The notes below the pieces were generated by a model. The model was not told the origin of the DNA. It worked only from the letters and a program-made list of their open reading frames with translations, and made no database searches. Positions 7,695 to 16,800 of a stretch of 39,103 nucleotides of DNA are shown here, in pieces. Positions within the stretch are counted from its first letter, which is position 1, and each line of letters begins with the position of its first letter. Position numbers and translations under genes: made by a program. The DNA is from Deltaproteobacteria bacterium. GTDB lineage: Bacteria; Desulfobacterota; Desulfobacteria; Desulfobacterales; JAFDCJ01. The stretch covers positions 1 through 39,103 of the forward strand of contig JAFDCJ010000272.1 of the NCBI GenBank assembly GCA_019312835.1, read 5' to 3'.

Positions 7695-9770
7695 ATGCAA
7701 CCTGCGTTGATTTCTCCGGCCTCCGGCACGATTCTCGGCATCCCCGCCTACATTATTTACATCCTGATTCCCCTGGCAGGGGTGGGAATCTTTGCTTACA
7801 TCATATTCAAGCGCCTGGCACCGCTTTTAAAGGCTGCCCCGGACCCCCGCTTTAACCGAATCGGGGAGCGGATCCAATCGGTGTTAAAAATCTGGCTGGC
7901 CCAATGGCGCCACCCGCGCTATATGCTGGCAGGGGTGGTGCACATATTCCTGTTTGCAGGATTTCTGATTCTCGGGGCCAGGTCCACCCAGCTTGTTTTC
8001 ATCGGCTTCGCTGATGGGTTTACGTTGCCGGGGTTCGGCGGCGGGTTCGGCGACTTTTACAATGTTTTAAAGGACTATGCCGCCACCTGGGTGTTGATTG
8101 CCGTGTCAATCGCCGCCGTACGGCGGGGTATCTTTAAACCGGCGCGCTATGCGGTGCCGCCCCAGTACGGCCGTGATCATACCTGGGAGGCGTTATTGGT
8201 CCTGGGGCTTATTGCAACGCTGGTAATCAGCGAAAGCCTTTTTGAGGCCAGTCTGATAGCGGCTGAACTGCAAAAAGGCCTTCATGCAGCTTTGGTAGCC
8301 CCTTTAACCCTGGTGTGGCTTTTCAAGCATCTGTTGAGTGCAGCTTCTCTGCAAACCCTGCAGAGTTTGCATTCGGCGACTTATTTTATCCATGAGATCG
8401 TATTTTTCTTCTTTCTTTGCTTTTTACCCATGGGCAAGCATTTCCATGTGATAACCTCCCTTTTCAATGTCTTTTTTATGCGCCTGGAAAAGGGCAATGT
8501 CAAACCCGTTCGCCACGGCGTTGACGATGAAGGCCTGGACGATCTGGAGTCTTTTGGCGTCAAGGTTTTTGAAGATTTTACTTGGAAACACATGCTGGAT
8601 TTCTATACCTGCGCCGACTGTGGGCGATGCTCCGACCGCTGTCCGGCCAATGCTGTCGGTCGGCCGCTGTCGCCCCGGTTCATTTCGATTAAGGGACGTG
8701 ATTACGCCTTTAAACACTATCCGCTGCTCGGCGGCAATGGTGGTGAGCCAAAAGCGTTGATCGGCGACATATATAGTGAGGATGAAATATGGTCCTGCAC
8801 CACCTGCGGCGCCTGCGAACAGGAATGTCCGCTGTGAATTGAATATATCGACAAAATGGTGGACCTCAGACGCGGTATGGTGGATGAAGGCATGGTGCCC
8901 CAATCGCTTCAAAAACCCATGGGTGCGCTTGAAAAGCGCGGCAATCCATGGGGCAAGATGGAGCGCAAGCGCGCTGACTGGACCAAGGAACTGGACGAAG
9001 ACGTCACGCTCAAGATTCTTGACAAAAAAACCACGGCCCCGACCCTGTACTTTGTTGACAGCATATCCAGCTTTGATGACCGGATGCAGAAAATCGCCCG
9101 TTCGACCGCAAAAATCCTGAGCGGCGCCGGAATCGATTTCGGCATCCTGGGCCAGGCGGAAAAGGACAGCGGCCATGAGGTGCGCAGATTCGGCGAAGAA
9201 ATGCTGTTTCAGGACCTCAAAGACCAAAACACAGATGCTATTGTCAACTCCGGTGTTGAGAATATTGTTACGGCCGACCCGCACGCCTTTAACGCCCTGA
9301 CAAAAGACTACACCGGTCTGCCGCCGGTGGAGCATATCAGTCAAACAATCGTCAAAAATGTGAACGCGGGCACTTTGCGTTTGAAACCGCTGGAAGAGAC
9401 CGATAAGGTGTATGTTTACCATGACCCGTGCTATCTTGGTCGGCACAACAGTGTTTATGAAGACCCCCGGGCGGCCCTCGATGCCATTCCCAACCTGAAC
9501 AGAATTGAAATGGAAGGCAATTGCGGCGACCGCTCCTTTTGCTGCGGCGGCGGTGGACTGATGCTATTCTATGAACCCGAAGAGGAGCAGCGCATGGGGG
9601 TTCTCAGAGTCAAAATGGCTAAAGAAGCCGGGGCCAGCGTCATCGTGACGGCCTGTCCTTTCTGTATGGTCAACATCGAGGATGCCATCAAAGTGGCTGG
9701 GCTGGAAGGAGAGATGGAGGCCATCGATCTGTGTGAGCTCATTGCAGGGCAGATTGTCACAGAAACATGA
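7695..9770 (+). CDS. Membrane Fe-S oxidoreductase (ETF:menaquinone oxidoreductase-like), TGA at codon 381 read as selenocysteine
   Basis: Probable link from ETF to the quinone pool. Residues 15-260 hold about five to six membrane helices of the NarI/cytochrome-b type. Two [4Fe-4S] boxes follow: C306, C309, C312, C316 and C368, C371, C374, C378. A TGA at 8835-8837 is codon 381, directly after CPL. The same frame continues for 310 codons, beginning IEYIDKMVDLRRGMV, the normal continuation of this family. The C-terminal half has two CCG-type regions. The first has lost its cysteines (DS in place of GC and CC). The second keeps DPCYLG, CCGGGG and ACPFC. Total length is 691 residues with Sec. No Shine-Dalgarno precedes the internal ATG at 8856, so a split gene is unlikely. 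I could not find a convincing SECIS hairpin by eye; a nonsense mutation remains possible. The family is named from studies of syntrophic fatty-acid oxidisers. Confidence 0.85.
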
Positions 9771-9812
9771 TCTAATTTTCACGAATAGTTTTAGGCGCCA
9801 TATGAGGAAAAC

Positions 9813-9960
9813 CCAAAATCCAAGCACCAAATATCAAGCAAATCCAAAATTTCAAATTCCAATGACCGAAACAAAGTCACTGGACAGTCTGATGTCGCAT
9901 TCTTGTCGTGTTTTGAATTTGTGATTTTGGTCATTGGATATTATTTGTTATTTGAATTTT
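9813..9960. repeat. Heptad arrays with an inverted core
   Basis: CCAA-containing words start at 9813, 9820, 9827 and 9834. A second phase starts at 9844, 9851 and 9858. On the right, words start at 9933, 9940, 9947 and 9954. All have period 7. The inner arms TCCAATGACCGAAA (9858-9871) and TTTTGGTCATTGGA (9925-9938) are complementary at 13 of 14 positions. The element fills the gap between the Fe-S oxidoreductase and etfB. Confidence 0.6.
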
Positions 9961-9987
9961 TGTATATTTGAAATCGGAAACTATAAT
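9960..9987 (+). promoter_or_regulatory. Possible promoter before etfB
   Basis: A consensus TATAAT at 9982-9987 lies in AT-rich DNA about 45 bases upstream of etfB. The best -35 candidate, TTGTAT at 9960-9965 with a 16-base spacer, matches the consensus at only three positions. The etf genes may have their own promoter in addition to read-through from upstream. Confidence 0.35.
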
Positions 9988-10033
9988 TGATAATTAATTT
10001 GCTAACTTTTTAAATTAAATAAGGGGGAAAGGT

Positions 10034-10825
10034 ATGGAAATTCTGGTTTGCGTAAAAAGGGTTCCCGATACCGCCGAGAATGAGATCGAAGTCGCCGGCG
10101 ACGGCAGTGATATTGAAAGGGATGATCTCGTATACTCGGTTAATGAATGGGACAACTATGCGGTAGAGGAGGCCATCCAAATCGTCGACAACGTCGGTGG
10201 TTCGGTGACCGTCATTTCCGTCGGCGATGAGGATGCCGAAGAGGTGGTCAGAAGGGAAATGGCCATGGGTGCCAACAACGGGATCTTGTTGTCCGATGAT
10301 GCCTTTGAAGGCTCAGACGGCAAAGGCATTGCCAGCCTGCTAAAAGCCGCCGTAGAAAAAGGCAACTATGACCTGATCCTCACCGGCGCCCAGGCTGATG
10401 ACGGTGCCGGGCAGGTGGGGGGCATGCTGGCAGCGATGCTGGATGTGCCTTTTGCCTCCGTTGTCAATGCCATCGAAGTTTTGGACGACAAAAAGCTAAA
10501 AGTGGGCCGGGAAATCGAGGGCGGTAACCAGGAGATGAGTGAGATTGATTTGCCGTGCGTCCTGTCGATTCAGACCGGAATCAACGAACCGCGTTATGTG
10601 GGTATTCGAGGAATCCGTAAAGTCGCATCGGTGGATATACCCGTTTGGGGAGCATCTGATCTGGGTGTCGGGGCTGAGTCAATCGGCGAGAGCGGCGCCC
10701 GGGCCAAGCGGCTGGATTACTTCGTGCCCGAACTCGGTGAAGGTGCGGAGATACTTGAAGGCAGCTCGGACGAGGTGGCCGACAAACTGATTGAAATCTT
10801 AAAAGCCAAAGGAGGGATCAAATAA
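10034..10825 (+). CDS. etfB: Electron transfer flavoprotein beta subunit
   Basis: AMP-binding small subunit of ETF, which collects electrons from acyl-CoA dehydrogenases in the cytoplasm. The 263-residue length is typical. The N-terminus MEILVCVKRVPDT and the signature VNEWDNYAVEEAIQI (about 35-49) are characteristic, and the adenosine-binding segment TGAQADDGAGQVGGMLA is at about 117-133. A strong AGGGGGAAAGG precedes the ATG. It overlaps etfA by one base (TAATG), implying translational coupling. The neighbouring acyl-CoA dehydrogenase and membrane Fe-S oxidoreductase are the expected donor and acceptor. No sign of bifurcating-ETF specialisation was examined in detail, so that possibility stays open. 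Confidence 0.95.
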   Translation: MEILVCVKRVPDTAENEIEVAGDGSDIERDDLVYSVNEWDNYAVEEAIQIVDNVGGSVTVISVGDEDAEEVVRREMAMGANNGILLSDDAFEGSDGKGIASLLKAAVEKGNYDLILTGAQADDGAGQVGGMLAAMLDVPFASVVNAIEVLDDKKLKVGREIEGGNQEMSEIDLPCVLSIQTGINEPRYVGIRGIRKVASVDIPVWGASDLGVGAESIGESGARAKRLDYFVPELGEGAEILEGSSDEVADKLIEILKAKGGIK

Positions 10826-11799
10826 TGGCCGGACAGATTTTTGCATATATTACTCATAAAGTAGGCAAGGCCGATGATACCGCTGCTGAGCTGGTAAAGG
10901 CGGCCGGAAAATTTTTTCCGGATGCGCCTGTCACGGCCGTTGTCACCGGTTCCGGGGCCGACCTTGATGCGGTCTGCAATGAAATGACGGCCTGGTATCG
11001 GGAGATTTGGAAAATAGACAACGAGGCCCTGGCCTATCCCAATGCCGAGGCGATTCGCAAACTGCTGGTCAACCTTCTGCCCCAGGATGCGGTCGTCTTT
11101 TGCGGGCACGATACATTTGGGATGGATCTTGCACCGGGCCTGTCGATCAAATTGGATTCCGTGTTTGTACCCGACGTCGTAGATTTTGATGGTCTGGACG
11201 GAGACACCCTTAAGGTTATCCGCCAGGAATACAGCGGACAGGTCAGTACCCATGTCAGTTGTGACATTTCCGCCGGAGCGGTCATTAATATCCGGCCGGG
11301 TGCCTTTCAGCCGGATGAATCCGGTTCCGCCGGCGGCCAGGTGGTCGATAAATCCGCTGAAGCCGGAGATCTGGCAGTCGGCCGGCGCTTTTTGGAAATC
11401 GTTCAGGCCGAAGTCGGTGATGTTGACATTACCAAAGAGGATGTGCTGGTTTCCGTCGGCAGGGGCATCGAGGATCAGGATAACATCGAAATAGCCGAAG
11501 AACTTGCGGAGGCCATCGGTGCCGTGGTGTCGTGCTCGCGACCCATTGTGGACGCCAAATGGCTGGAAAAATCGCGTCAGGTAGGGACTTCCGGCCAAAC
11601 GGTCAAGCCCAAAGTTTACCTTGCTCTGGGGATCAGTGGATCCTTTCAGCACTTGGGTGGCCTCAAGGGCAATCCCTTTATTGTCGCCGTCAACAAGAAT
11701 CCCAAAGCACCCATCTTTCAGGTAGCAGACGTTGGTGTGGTGGATGACTTACTGGATTTTGTTCCCGTCTTGACGGAGAAAATCCAAGAAGGCAAGTGA
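10825..11799 (+). CDS. etfA: Electron transfer flavoprotein alpha subunit
   Basis: FAD-carrying large subunit of ETF, 324 residues. The C-terminal FAD domain is clear: VVSCSRPIVDAKWLE, then VGTSGQTVKPKVYLALGISG, QHLGGLKG and IVAVNKNPKAPIFQVAD, all in the order known for EtfA. The start codon overlaps the etfB stop. A strong intrinsic terminator follows 31 bases after the stop, so etfA closes the fatty-acid oxidation block. Confidence 0.95.
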   Translation: MAGQIFAYITHKVGKADDTAAELVKAAGKFFPDAPVTAVVTGSGADLDAVCNEMTAWYREIWKIDNEALAYPNAEAIRKLLVNLLPQDAVVFCGHDTFGMDLAPGLSIKLDSVFVPDVVDFDGLDGDTLKVIRQEYSGQVSTHVSCDISAGAVINIRPGAFQPDESGSAGGQVVDKSAEAGDLAVGRRFLEIVQAEVGDVDITKEDVLVSVGRGIEDQDNIEIAEELAEAIGAVVSCSRPIVDAKWLEKSRQVGTSGQTVKPKVYLALGISGSFQHLGGLKGNPFIVAVNKNPKAPIFQVADVGVVDDLLDFVPVLTEKIQEGK

Positions 11800-11830
11800 T
11801 TTAAAAGCCGCCCAGCTTTTTGACACCATC

Positions 11831-11865
11831 AGCCGTCTGCTGCCATTCGGAGCAGACGGCTTTTT
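11831..11865 (+). terminator. Intrinsic terminator after etfA
   Basis: A perfect 11-bp stem (AGCCGTCTGCT at 11831-11841 with AGCAGACGGCT at 11851-11861) has a 9-base loop and is followed directly by a T run. It lies 31 bases after the etfA stop. Confidence 0.9.
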
Positions 11866-11949
11866 GTTGGCGGTTTGGATCGCCCAGACGGTGATTATCG
11901 GATAATTGTCAAAAAGAACTTGAAAATCATGGCCGAAGACTTTATAATT

Positions 11950-11983
11950 AATTTTTAAAATATTTTAATTTTTAAAATATTTT
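11950..11983. repeat. Exact 17-bp AT-only tandem duplication
   Basis: AATTTTTAAAATATTTT occurs twice in immediate succession (11950-11966 and 11967-11983), and a partial third unit follows. Each unit contains the palindrome AAAATATTTT. It lies about 100 bases upstream of the RND adaptor gene and could be an upstream promoter element or a nucleoid-protein site. Confidence 0.6.
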
Positions 11984-12080
11984 AAAATAGATATAAACTT
12001 GATTGTCATTCATCCTTGTGGGGTTGATCTCCTCGGCTTCTGACAGGGGGCATCATAGCATTCGATAGGGGCATTCTCCC

Positions 12081-13358
12081 ATGAAAAAAGGCGGGTTGTT
12101 TAAAACCATCCGGGTTTTCGCCGTCTTGTCTGTCGCGCTGATGATTGCGATTGTGCTGGTCATTATGCGGCCCAAGGCCGAGCGTCAGGTACCGGTTGAC
12201 AAGGGGCTTTTAGTTGAGGTTTTACCGGCCCAGGCCGAAAATGTCCAAATGGTGGTGGAGGCTTTTGGTACCGTTGCGCCGCGGGAGGCGCTTAAACTGG
12301 TCGCCCAGGTTCGAGGACAGATTGTTGCATTCGATCCGGCGTTTAAGGAGGGCCGTTTTGTCGAAAAACAGACCCGGTTGATACAGATTGATCCCAGGAG
12401 TTACAGCCTGGCGGTTGAACGGGGCAAAGTTCAGATCCAGCAGGCCGAAGCCGAACTGAAGCGCCTGCAACAGGAAGTCGTCAATCTTGAAGCCCGCATA
12501 AAAATCGCCAACTCCGATGTTAAACTGGCGGAAAATGACTATTTGCGCCTCAAGGCGCTCGTTGATCGAAAAGTCATCGCCCAATCCCAGCTGGATAAAA
12601 GCGAACAGGCCTATCTGGCAAGCCAGGAGCGTCTCCAGGCCCTGAACAACCAGATGGCCCTGATCGGCCCCCAGAAAGAGCAGCTCATCGCGGCACGCGA
12701 TATGGCCAGGGTTATGTATCAGGAGGCCGCCTTGGATCTTGAGCGATCCAGCATTGTGGCGCCCTTCGATGGCTGGGTTCTCGAAAAATTCGTTGAAGTG
12801 GGCCAGCACGTTAACATCGGGCAGGAGCTGGGCCGCATTTACAGTGCCGGTGAGCTGGATATCGAGGTTCGAATTCCGGCCAGAGATCTCAAATGGTTTC
12901 CAGAGGATCTGGGCCAGGATCGGCCGATTTCAGCGGATGTCGTCTTTAAGAACGGCGGCCGCAATACCATCTGGGAGGGGCGCGTTGCCCGCATAAAGGC
13001 CATGATGGACCAACGAACCCGTACCTTGCCGATGGTGGTTGAAGTTGATGATACCTCGCGTTCAAGCCAGGAAGGAGAGCCGTTTCGTCTAAGACCGGGG
13101 CTGTTCGTCACCGTCCGCATCAAGGGCAAAAAGGTCGAAAATGTATTTGTGCTGCCCCGGTACCTGATTTATCCGGGCGATGTGGTCTACACCGTTGCGG
13201 CGGAAACCCTGAAATCCAAACAGGTTGAAATCCTGCGGGGCTATAAAGATACAGTCATTGTCGGAGAGGGTCTGTCCGAGGGCGATCTGATCGTAACATC
13301 CCCCCTGTCGTCGCCAGTTGACGGACAAATCGTCCGGCTTAAGCCTGACGGCAGTTAA
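12081..13358 (+). CDS. RND efflux periplasmic adaptor (HlyD/MFP family)
   Basis: Periplasmic adaptor that joins an inner-membrane RND pump to an outer-membrane channel. One N-terminal signal/anchor segment lies at about 12-30. The biotinyl-lipoyl half-motif region (about 60-110) is followed by a long coiled-coil hairpin (about 118-215, rich in QAEAELKRLQQEVVNLEARI-type heptads). The second lipoyl half is IVAPFDGWVLEKFVEVGQHV, then come beta-barrel and C-terminal domains. At 425 residues the length is normal. Its partner pump gene lies downstream, but a four-helix-bundle gene in inverted repeats separates them. No outer-membrane channel gene is in the window. The substrate is unknown. Confidence 0.92.
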   Translation: MKKGGLFKTIRVFAVLSVALMIAIVLVIMRPKAERQVPVDKGLLVEVLPAQAENVQMVVEAFGTVAPREALKLVAQVRGQIVAFDPAFKEGRFVEKQTRLIQIDPRSYSLAVERGKVQIQQAEAELKRLQQEVVNLEARIKIANSDVKLAENDYLRLKALVDRKVIAQSQLDKSEQAYLASQERLQALNNQMALIGPQKEQLIAARDMARVMYQEAALDLERSSIVAPFDGWVLEKFVEVGQHVNIGQELGRIYSAGELDIEVRIPARDLKWFPEDLGQDRPISADVVFKNGGRNTIWEGRVARIKAMMDQRTRTLPMVVEVDDTSRSSQEGEPFRLRPGLFVTVRIKGKKVENVFVLPRYLIYPGDVVYTVAAETLKSKQVEILRGYKDTVIVGEGLSEGDLIVTSPLSSPVDGQIVRLKPDGS

Positions 13359-13360
13359 TT

Positions 13361-13381
13361 GTTATTTGTTATTCGTTATTA
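13361..13381. repeat. Left inverted heptad arm of the four-helix-bundle element
   Basis: Three GTTATTN words of period 7 begin 3 bases after the adaptor stop codon. The first 20 bases match the reverse complement of 13832-13851 at 19 positions. Confidence 0.75.
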
Positions 13382-13447
13382 GAAAGGATAATCGGACATC
13401 AGTTTGATGGACATAAGCAAATTAAACGAATTAACTTATAAAATAGA

Positions 13448-13843
13448 ATGGATGAAGATTCTTTTAAAACCTTTGAAGATTTGAAATGCTGGCAAGCATG
13501 CCGTGAGGTTAGAATTTTCATTTACAGGCTTGTGAAAAATTACCCCAGCGAAGAGAAATATTCGCTTGCCGATAATATGAAAAGAGCCGCTCGCTCCACC
13601 ACCGAAAACATCGCAGAGGGTTTCGGCCGGTTTCACTATAAAGAGAATGCACAATTTTGCCGCATTGGTCGCGGTTCCCTGTTTGAGCTGCTCGATGATC
13701 TAATCACATCAATCGATGAAAATTACATTCATCGGGAAGATTTCCAAAAGGGCAGAGATTTGATTTCCAAGGCTCTTATACTTTTAAACGGCTATATAAA
13801 ATATCTGAATCGTCAGTCAAACAGTTCTACCAATAACCAATAA
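13448..13843 (+). CDS. Four-helix-bundle protein (23S rRNA intervening-sequence / Avd-like family)
   Basis: A 131-residue helical protein of the TIGR02436 type, known from intervening sequences in 23S rRNA genes, and structurally related to the Avd protein of diversity-generating retroelements. Family hallmarks are FEDLKCWQACREVRIFIYRL near the start, the block YSLADNMKRAARSTTENIAEGFGR at about 38-61, and FCRIGRGSLFELLDDL. The biochemical role of the family is not settled. The last four residues (TNNQ) and the stop codon are encoded by the right-hand repeat, so repeat and gene form one unit. It lies between the two genes of an RND efflux system. No reverse transcriptase or variable-repeat target is nearby. 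Confidence 0.88.
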   Translation: MDEDSFKTFEDLKCWQACREVRIFIYRLVKNYPSEEKYSLADNMKRAARSTTENIAEGFGRFHYKENAQFCRIGRGSLFELLDDLITSIDENYIHREDFQKGRDLISKALILLNGYIKYLNRQSNSSTNNQ

Positions 13844-13858
13844 CAAATAACCAATAAC
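13831..13858. repeat. Right inverted heptad arm of the four-helix-bundle element
   Basis: Four NAATAAC words start at 13831, 13838, 13845 and 13852 (period 7). They overlap the 3' end of the four-helix-bundle gene and stop 6 bases before the RND pump start codon. They are the inverted partner of 13361-13381. Confidence 0.75.
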
Positions 13859-13864
13859 GGCTTC

Positions 13865-16800
13865 ATGGAAAAACTCGGCAAGTGGTCCATAAAAAACAAC
13901 GTCAGCGTAAATCTGATCATGGTGTTTATCATCCTGGCCGGGATTTTTACGGTGATGAATATGCGCCGGGAAATGTTTCCCCAGTTTTCCCTGGACATGA
14001 TCGTGGTTTCGGTTATCTACCCCGGGTCGAGTCCGGAAGAGGTGGAAGAGGGGATCTGCATCAAGATTGAGGAACGCATCGAGAGCATCGAAGGCATCGA
14101 ACGCATTATCTCAACGGCCCGGGAAGGAAACGGTGAAGTTCTGGCCGAGCTGGAGACCGGGGCGGATACGCAGAAAATTCTAGATGAGATCAAAGCGGAA
14201 GTGGACCGCATCGATACGTTTCCTGACGAGGCTGAAGAGCCCATCGTCATGGAGATTATCAACCAGGATCCGACCATCTCAGTGGCCATTTTTGGCGAAG
14301 TTTCCGAAGCCCGTTTGCGGCAGCTTGCCGAAGGCATCCGTGACGATCTGCTGGATGCCAAATTCGTATCCGAGAAAAAGGACGGTGGTTTCCAGAGCCT
14401 CGTTGCATCCGTTTTCAAACCCTTTCAATTTAAGCAACCCGATTCAATCACCCAGATCGATCTCGTCGGCGTCCGTGACCATGAAATCGCCATAGAGGTA
14501 TCCGAAGAAGATCTGCGTCGTTATGGCATCTCCTTTGATCAGGTCGTCAATGCCGCCAGAACGGGCAGCATCGATCTGCCGGGGGGTAAAATAAAAACCG
14601 CCCAGGGAGAAATTTTGATCCGGGCCAAAGGGCAGCTTTACACCGGACAGGAGTTTGAGGAGCTGCCCCTGATTACGCTGGATGAGGGGACCGTCGTCAG
14701 GTTGGGGCAAGTGGCCAAGGTAATCGATGGGTTTGAGGATCTGGATCTCAAAACGCGATTTAACGGCAAACAGGCCGCCATCGTCCAGGTGAGCCGAACC
14801 AGTGAGCAGGATATTATTGAAATTGCCACGATTGCCCGTAATTATGTCGAGACCCATAAAACCAAGATCCCCGAAGATCTTGGGGTTGCCGTCTGGGGTG
14901 ATATCTCCACCATGGTTCAGGATCGCATTGACTTAATGCTGCGCAACGGCCTGCAGGGCATCATCCTGGTATTCATCGCCCTTGCCCTGTTTTTAAATCT
15001 GCGCCTGGCTTTTTGGGTCGCCATCGGGATACCGATATCATTCATGGCGGCCTTTGTGGTACTGAGCGGATTTGATCAGACCATCAACATGATTTCCCTT
15101 TTTGCCTTTATCATGACGCTGGGAATCCTGGTGGATGACGCCATTATTGTGGGTGAGAATGTGTATTCACATTATCGCCGGGGCAAATCCCCCGGGTCAG
15201 CGGTCGTTGACGGCTTAAAAGAAGTGGGCGGTCCGGTGGTCATGGCGGTCAGCACCACCATTGTCGCCTTCGCCCCGTTGTTGTTCATCGCTGGGATCAT
15301 GGGTAAATTCATAGCAGTGATGCCCATGGCCGTCATCATCATTTTGATCGTATCCCTGGGCGAGGCGCTGATTATACTGCCGACCCATTTGCATCACGCC
15401 CTGTTCCAAACCGAGAAAAAGAATCGCAAAATTACCTCCTGGCACGAGCAGCTCCGGGGCAAGATTGAGCAGGGACTTCAATTTGTGATCGAACGGATTT
15501 ATACACCGGCCATAAAATACGTGGTCAAAAACAAGTATTTCACCATGTCGATCGGCATCGGGGTGCTGATTATCAGCCTGGGCATTATCGCCGGGGGATA
15601 CGTGGCCTTCGTATTTTTCCCCAAGGGCGAGAGCGACTGGATCGTGGCTGAAGTCGTCTATCCCCTCGGAACGCCCTTCGAGTTAACCGAAGAGACAATC
15701 ACCCATCTTGAGAAAGCGTCCTTCCGGCTCAACTCCGTTTATCCGGAATTTACCGAGAAAAACGGCAGGCTGGTCATCAACGCATTTGCCATCGTCGGGG
15801 CGATCCCCCGGCGGGATTGGAAGCCGCCTGAATTCGGCGGCCATGTCGGGCAGGTTTGGCTGGAGCTTGCCTCTTCTGAAAAGCGCACCCAGCTATCCAC
15901 CCACGCTGTTCTCGCGAAATGGCGCCAGCTGATCGGTGAAATACCCGGCGTGGAAAGGCTGCAGTTTGCCACCCTGGAAGGGGGGCCGGCGGGCAACCCC
16001 ATCGAGATCCAGCTCAGAGGTCATGATTTTGACCAGCTCGAGCAGGCCGCCGACGAATTAAAATCAGAAATTGCGACGTATCCCGGCACGTTTGACATCA
16101 CCGATAATTTTAAACCCGGCAAACAGGAGAAAAAAATCCGCATCAAGGACGGTGCCCGCTCCATCGGGATCACGATGCGGGATCTGGCGCGACAGGTTCG
16201 ACAAGCGTTTTATGGGGATGAAGCGCTTCGCATTCAACGGGGCCGGGACGATGTCAAGGTCATGGTGCGCTATTCAGACTTAGAACGTCGCAGTATCGCA
16301 GGGATTGAAGATATGCGCATCCGCACCCTGGACGGTCAGGAGATCCCCATTGATGAAGTGGCTGATATCACTCCGGGCAGATCCTATTCGGTTGTCAACC
16401 GCGTCGATCGCAAACGGACCATCTCCGTGCTTTCGGATATCGACGAGACCGTCGCCAATGCCAGCGTCATCGTTGCCGATCTGAAGGCTAATTTTCTGCC
16501 TGGTCTGGTGGAGCGCTATCCGGGGCTGACCTATGCCCTGGAAGGACAGGAGAAGAGAACCCGGGAATCACTGGATAGCATCAAAAGCGGCTACTTTTTG
16601 GCGTTGATGGGTATTTTCCTTTTACTGGCTAGCCAGTTTCGGTCCTACTCCCAGCCGCTGATTATCATGATGGCCATTCCGTTCGGCCTGATCGGCGCTG
16701 TCATGGGCCATCTTGTCCTGGGTATGGAATTTACGATTGTCAGTATTTTCGGAATTGTGGCGCTATCCGGGATTGTGGTCAACGATTCCCTGATCCTGAT

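Noticed and set aside
8424-9446. Long open frame on the minus strand opposite the Fe-S oxidoreductase
   Set aside because: It is a shadow of a strong plus-strand gene with clear family motifs; its product resembles nothing known. The same applies to the antisense frame at 10717-11652.
8856-9770. Separate gene for the C-terminal half of the Fe-S oxidoreductase
   Set aside because: No Shine-Dalgarno precedes the ATG, the frame is continuous with the upstream part through one TGA, and the family is normally a single chain.
13448-13843. Diversity-generating retroelement, suggested by the Avd-like protein
   Set aside because: No reverse transcriptase, template repeat or variable repeat is present in the window.
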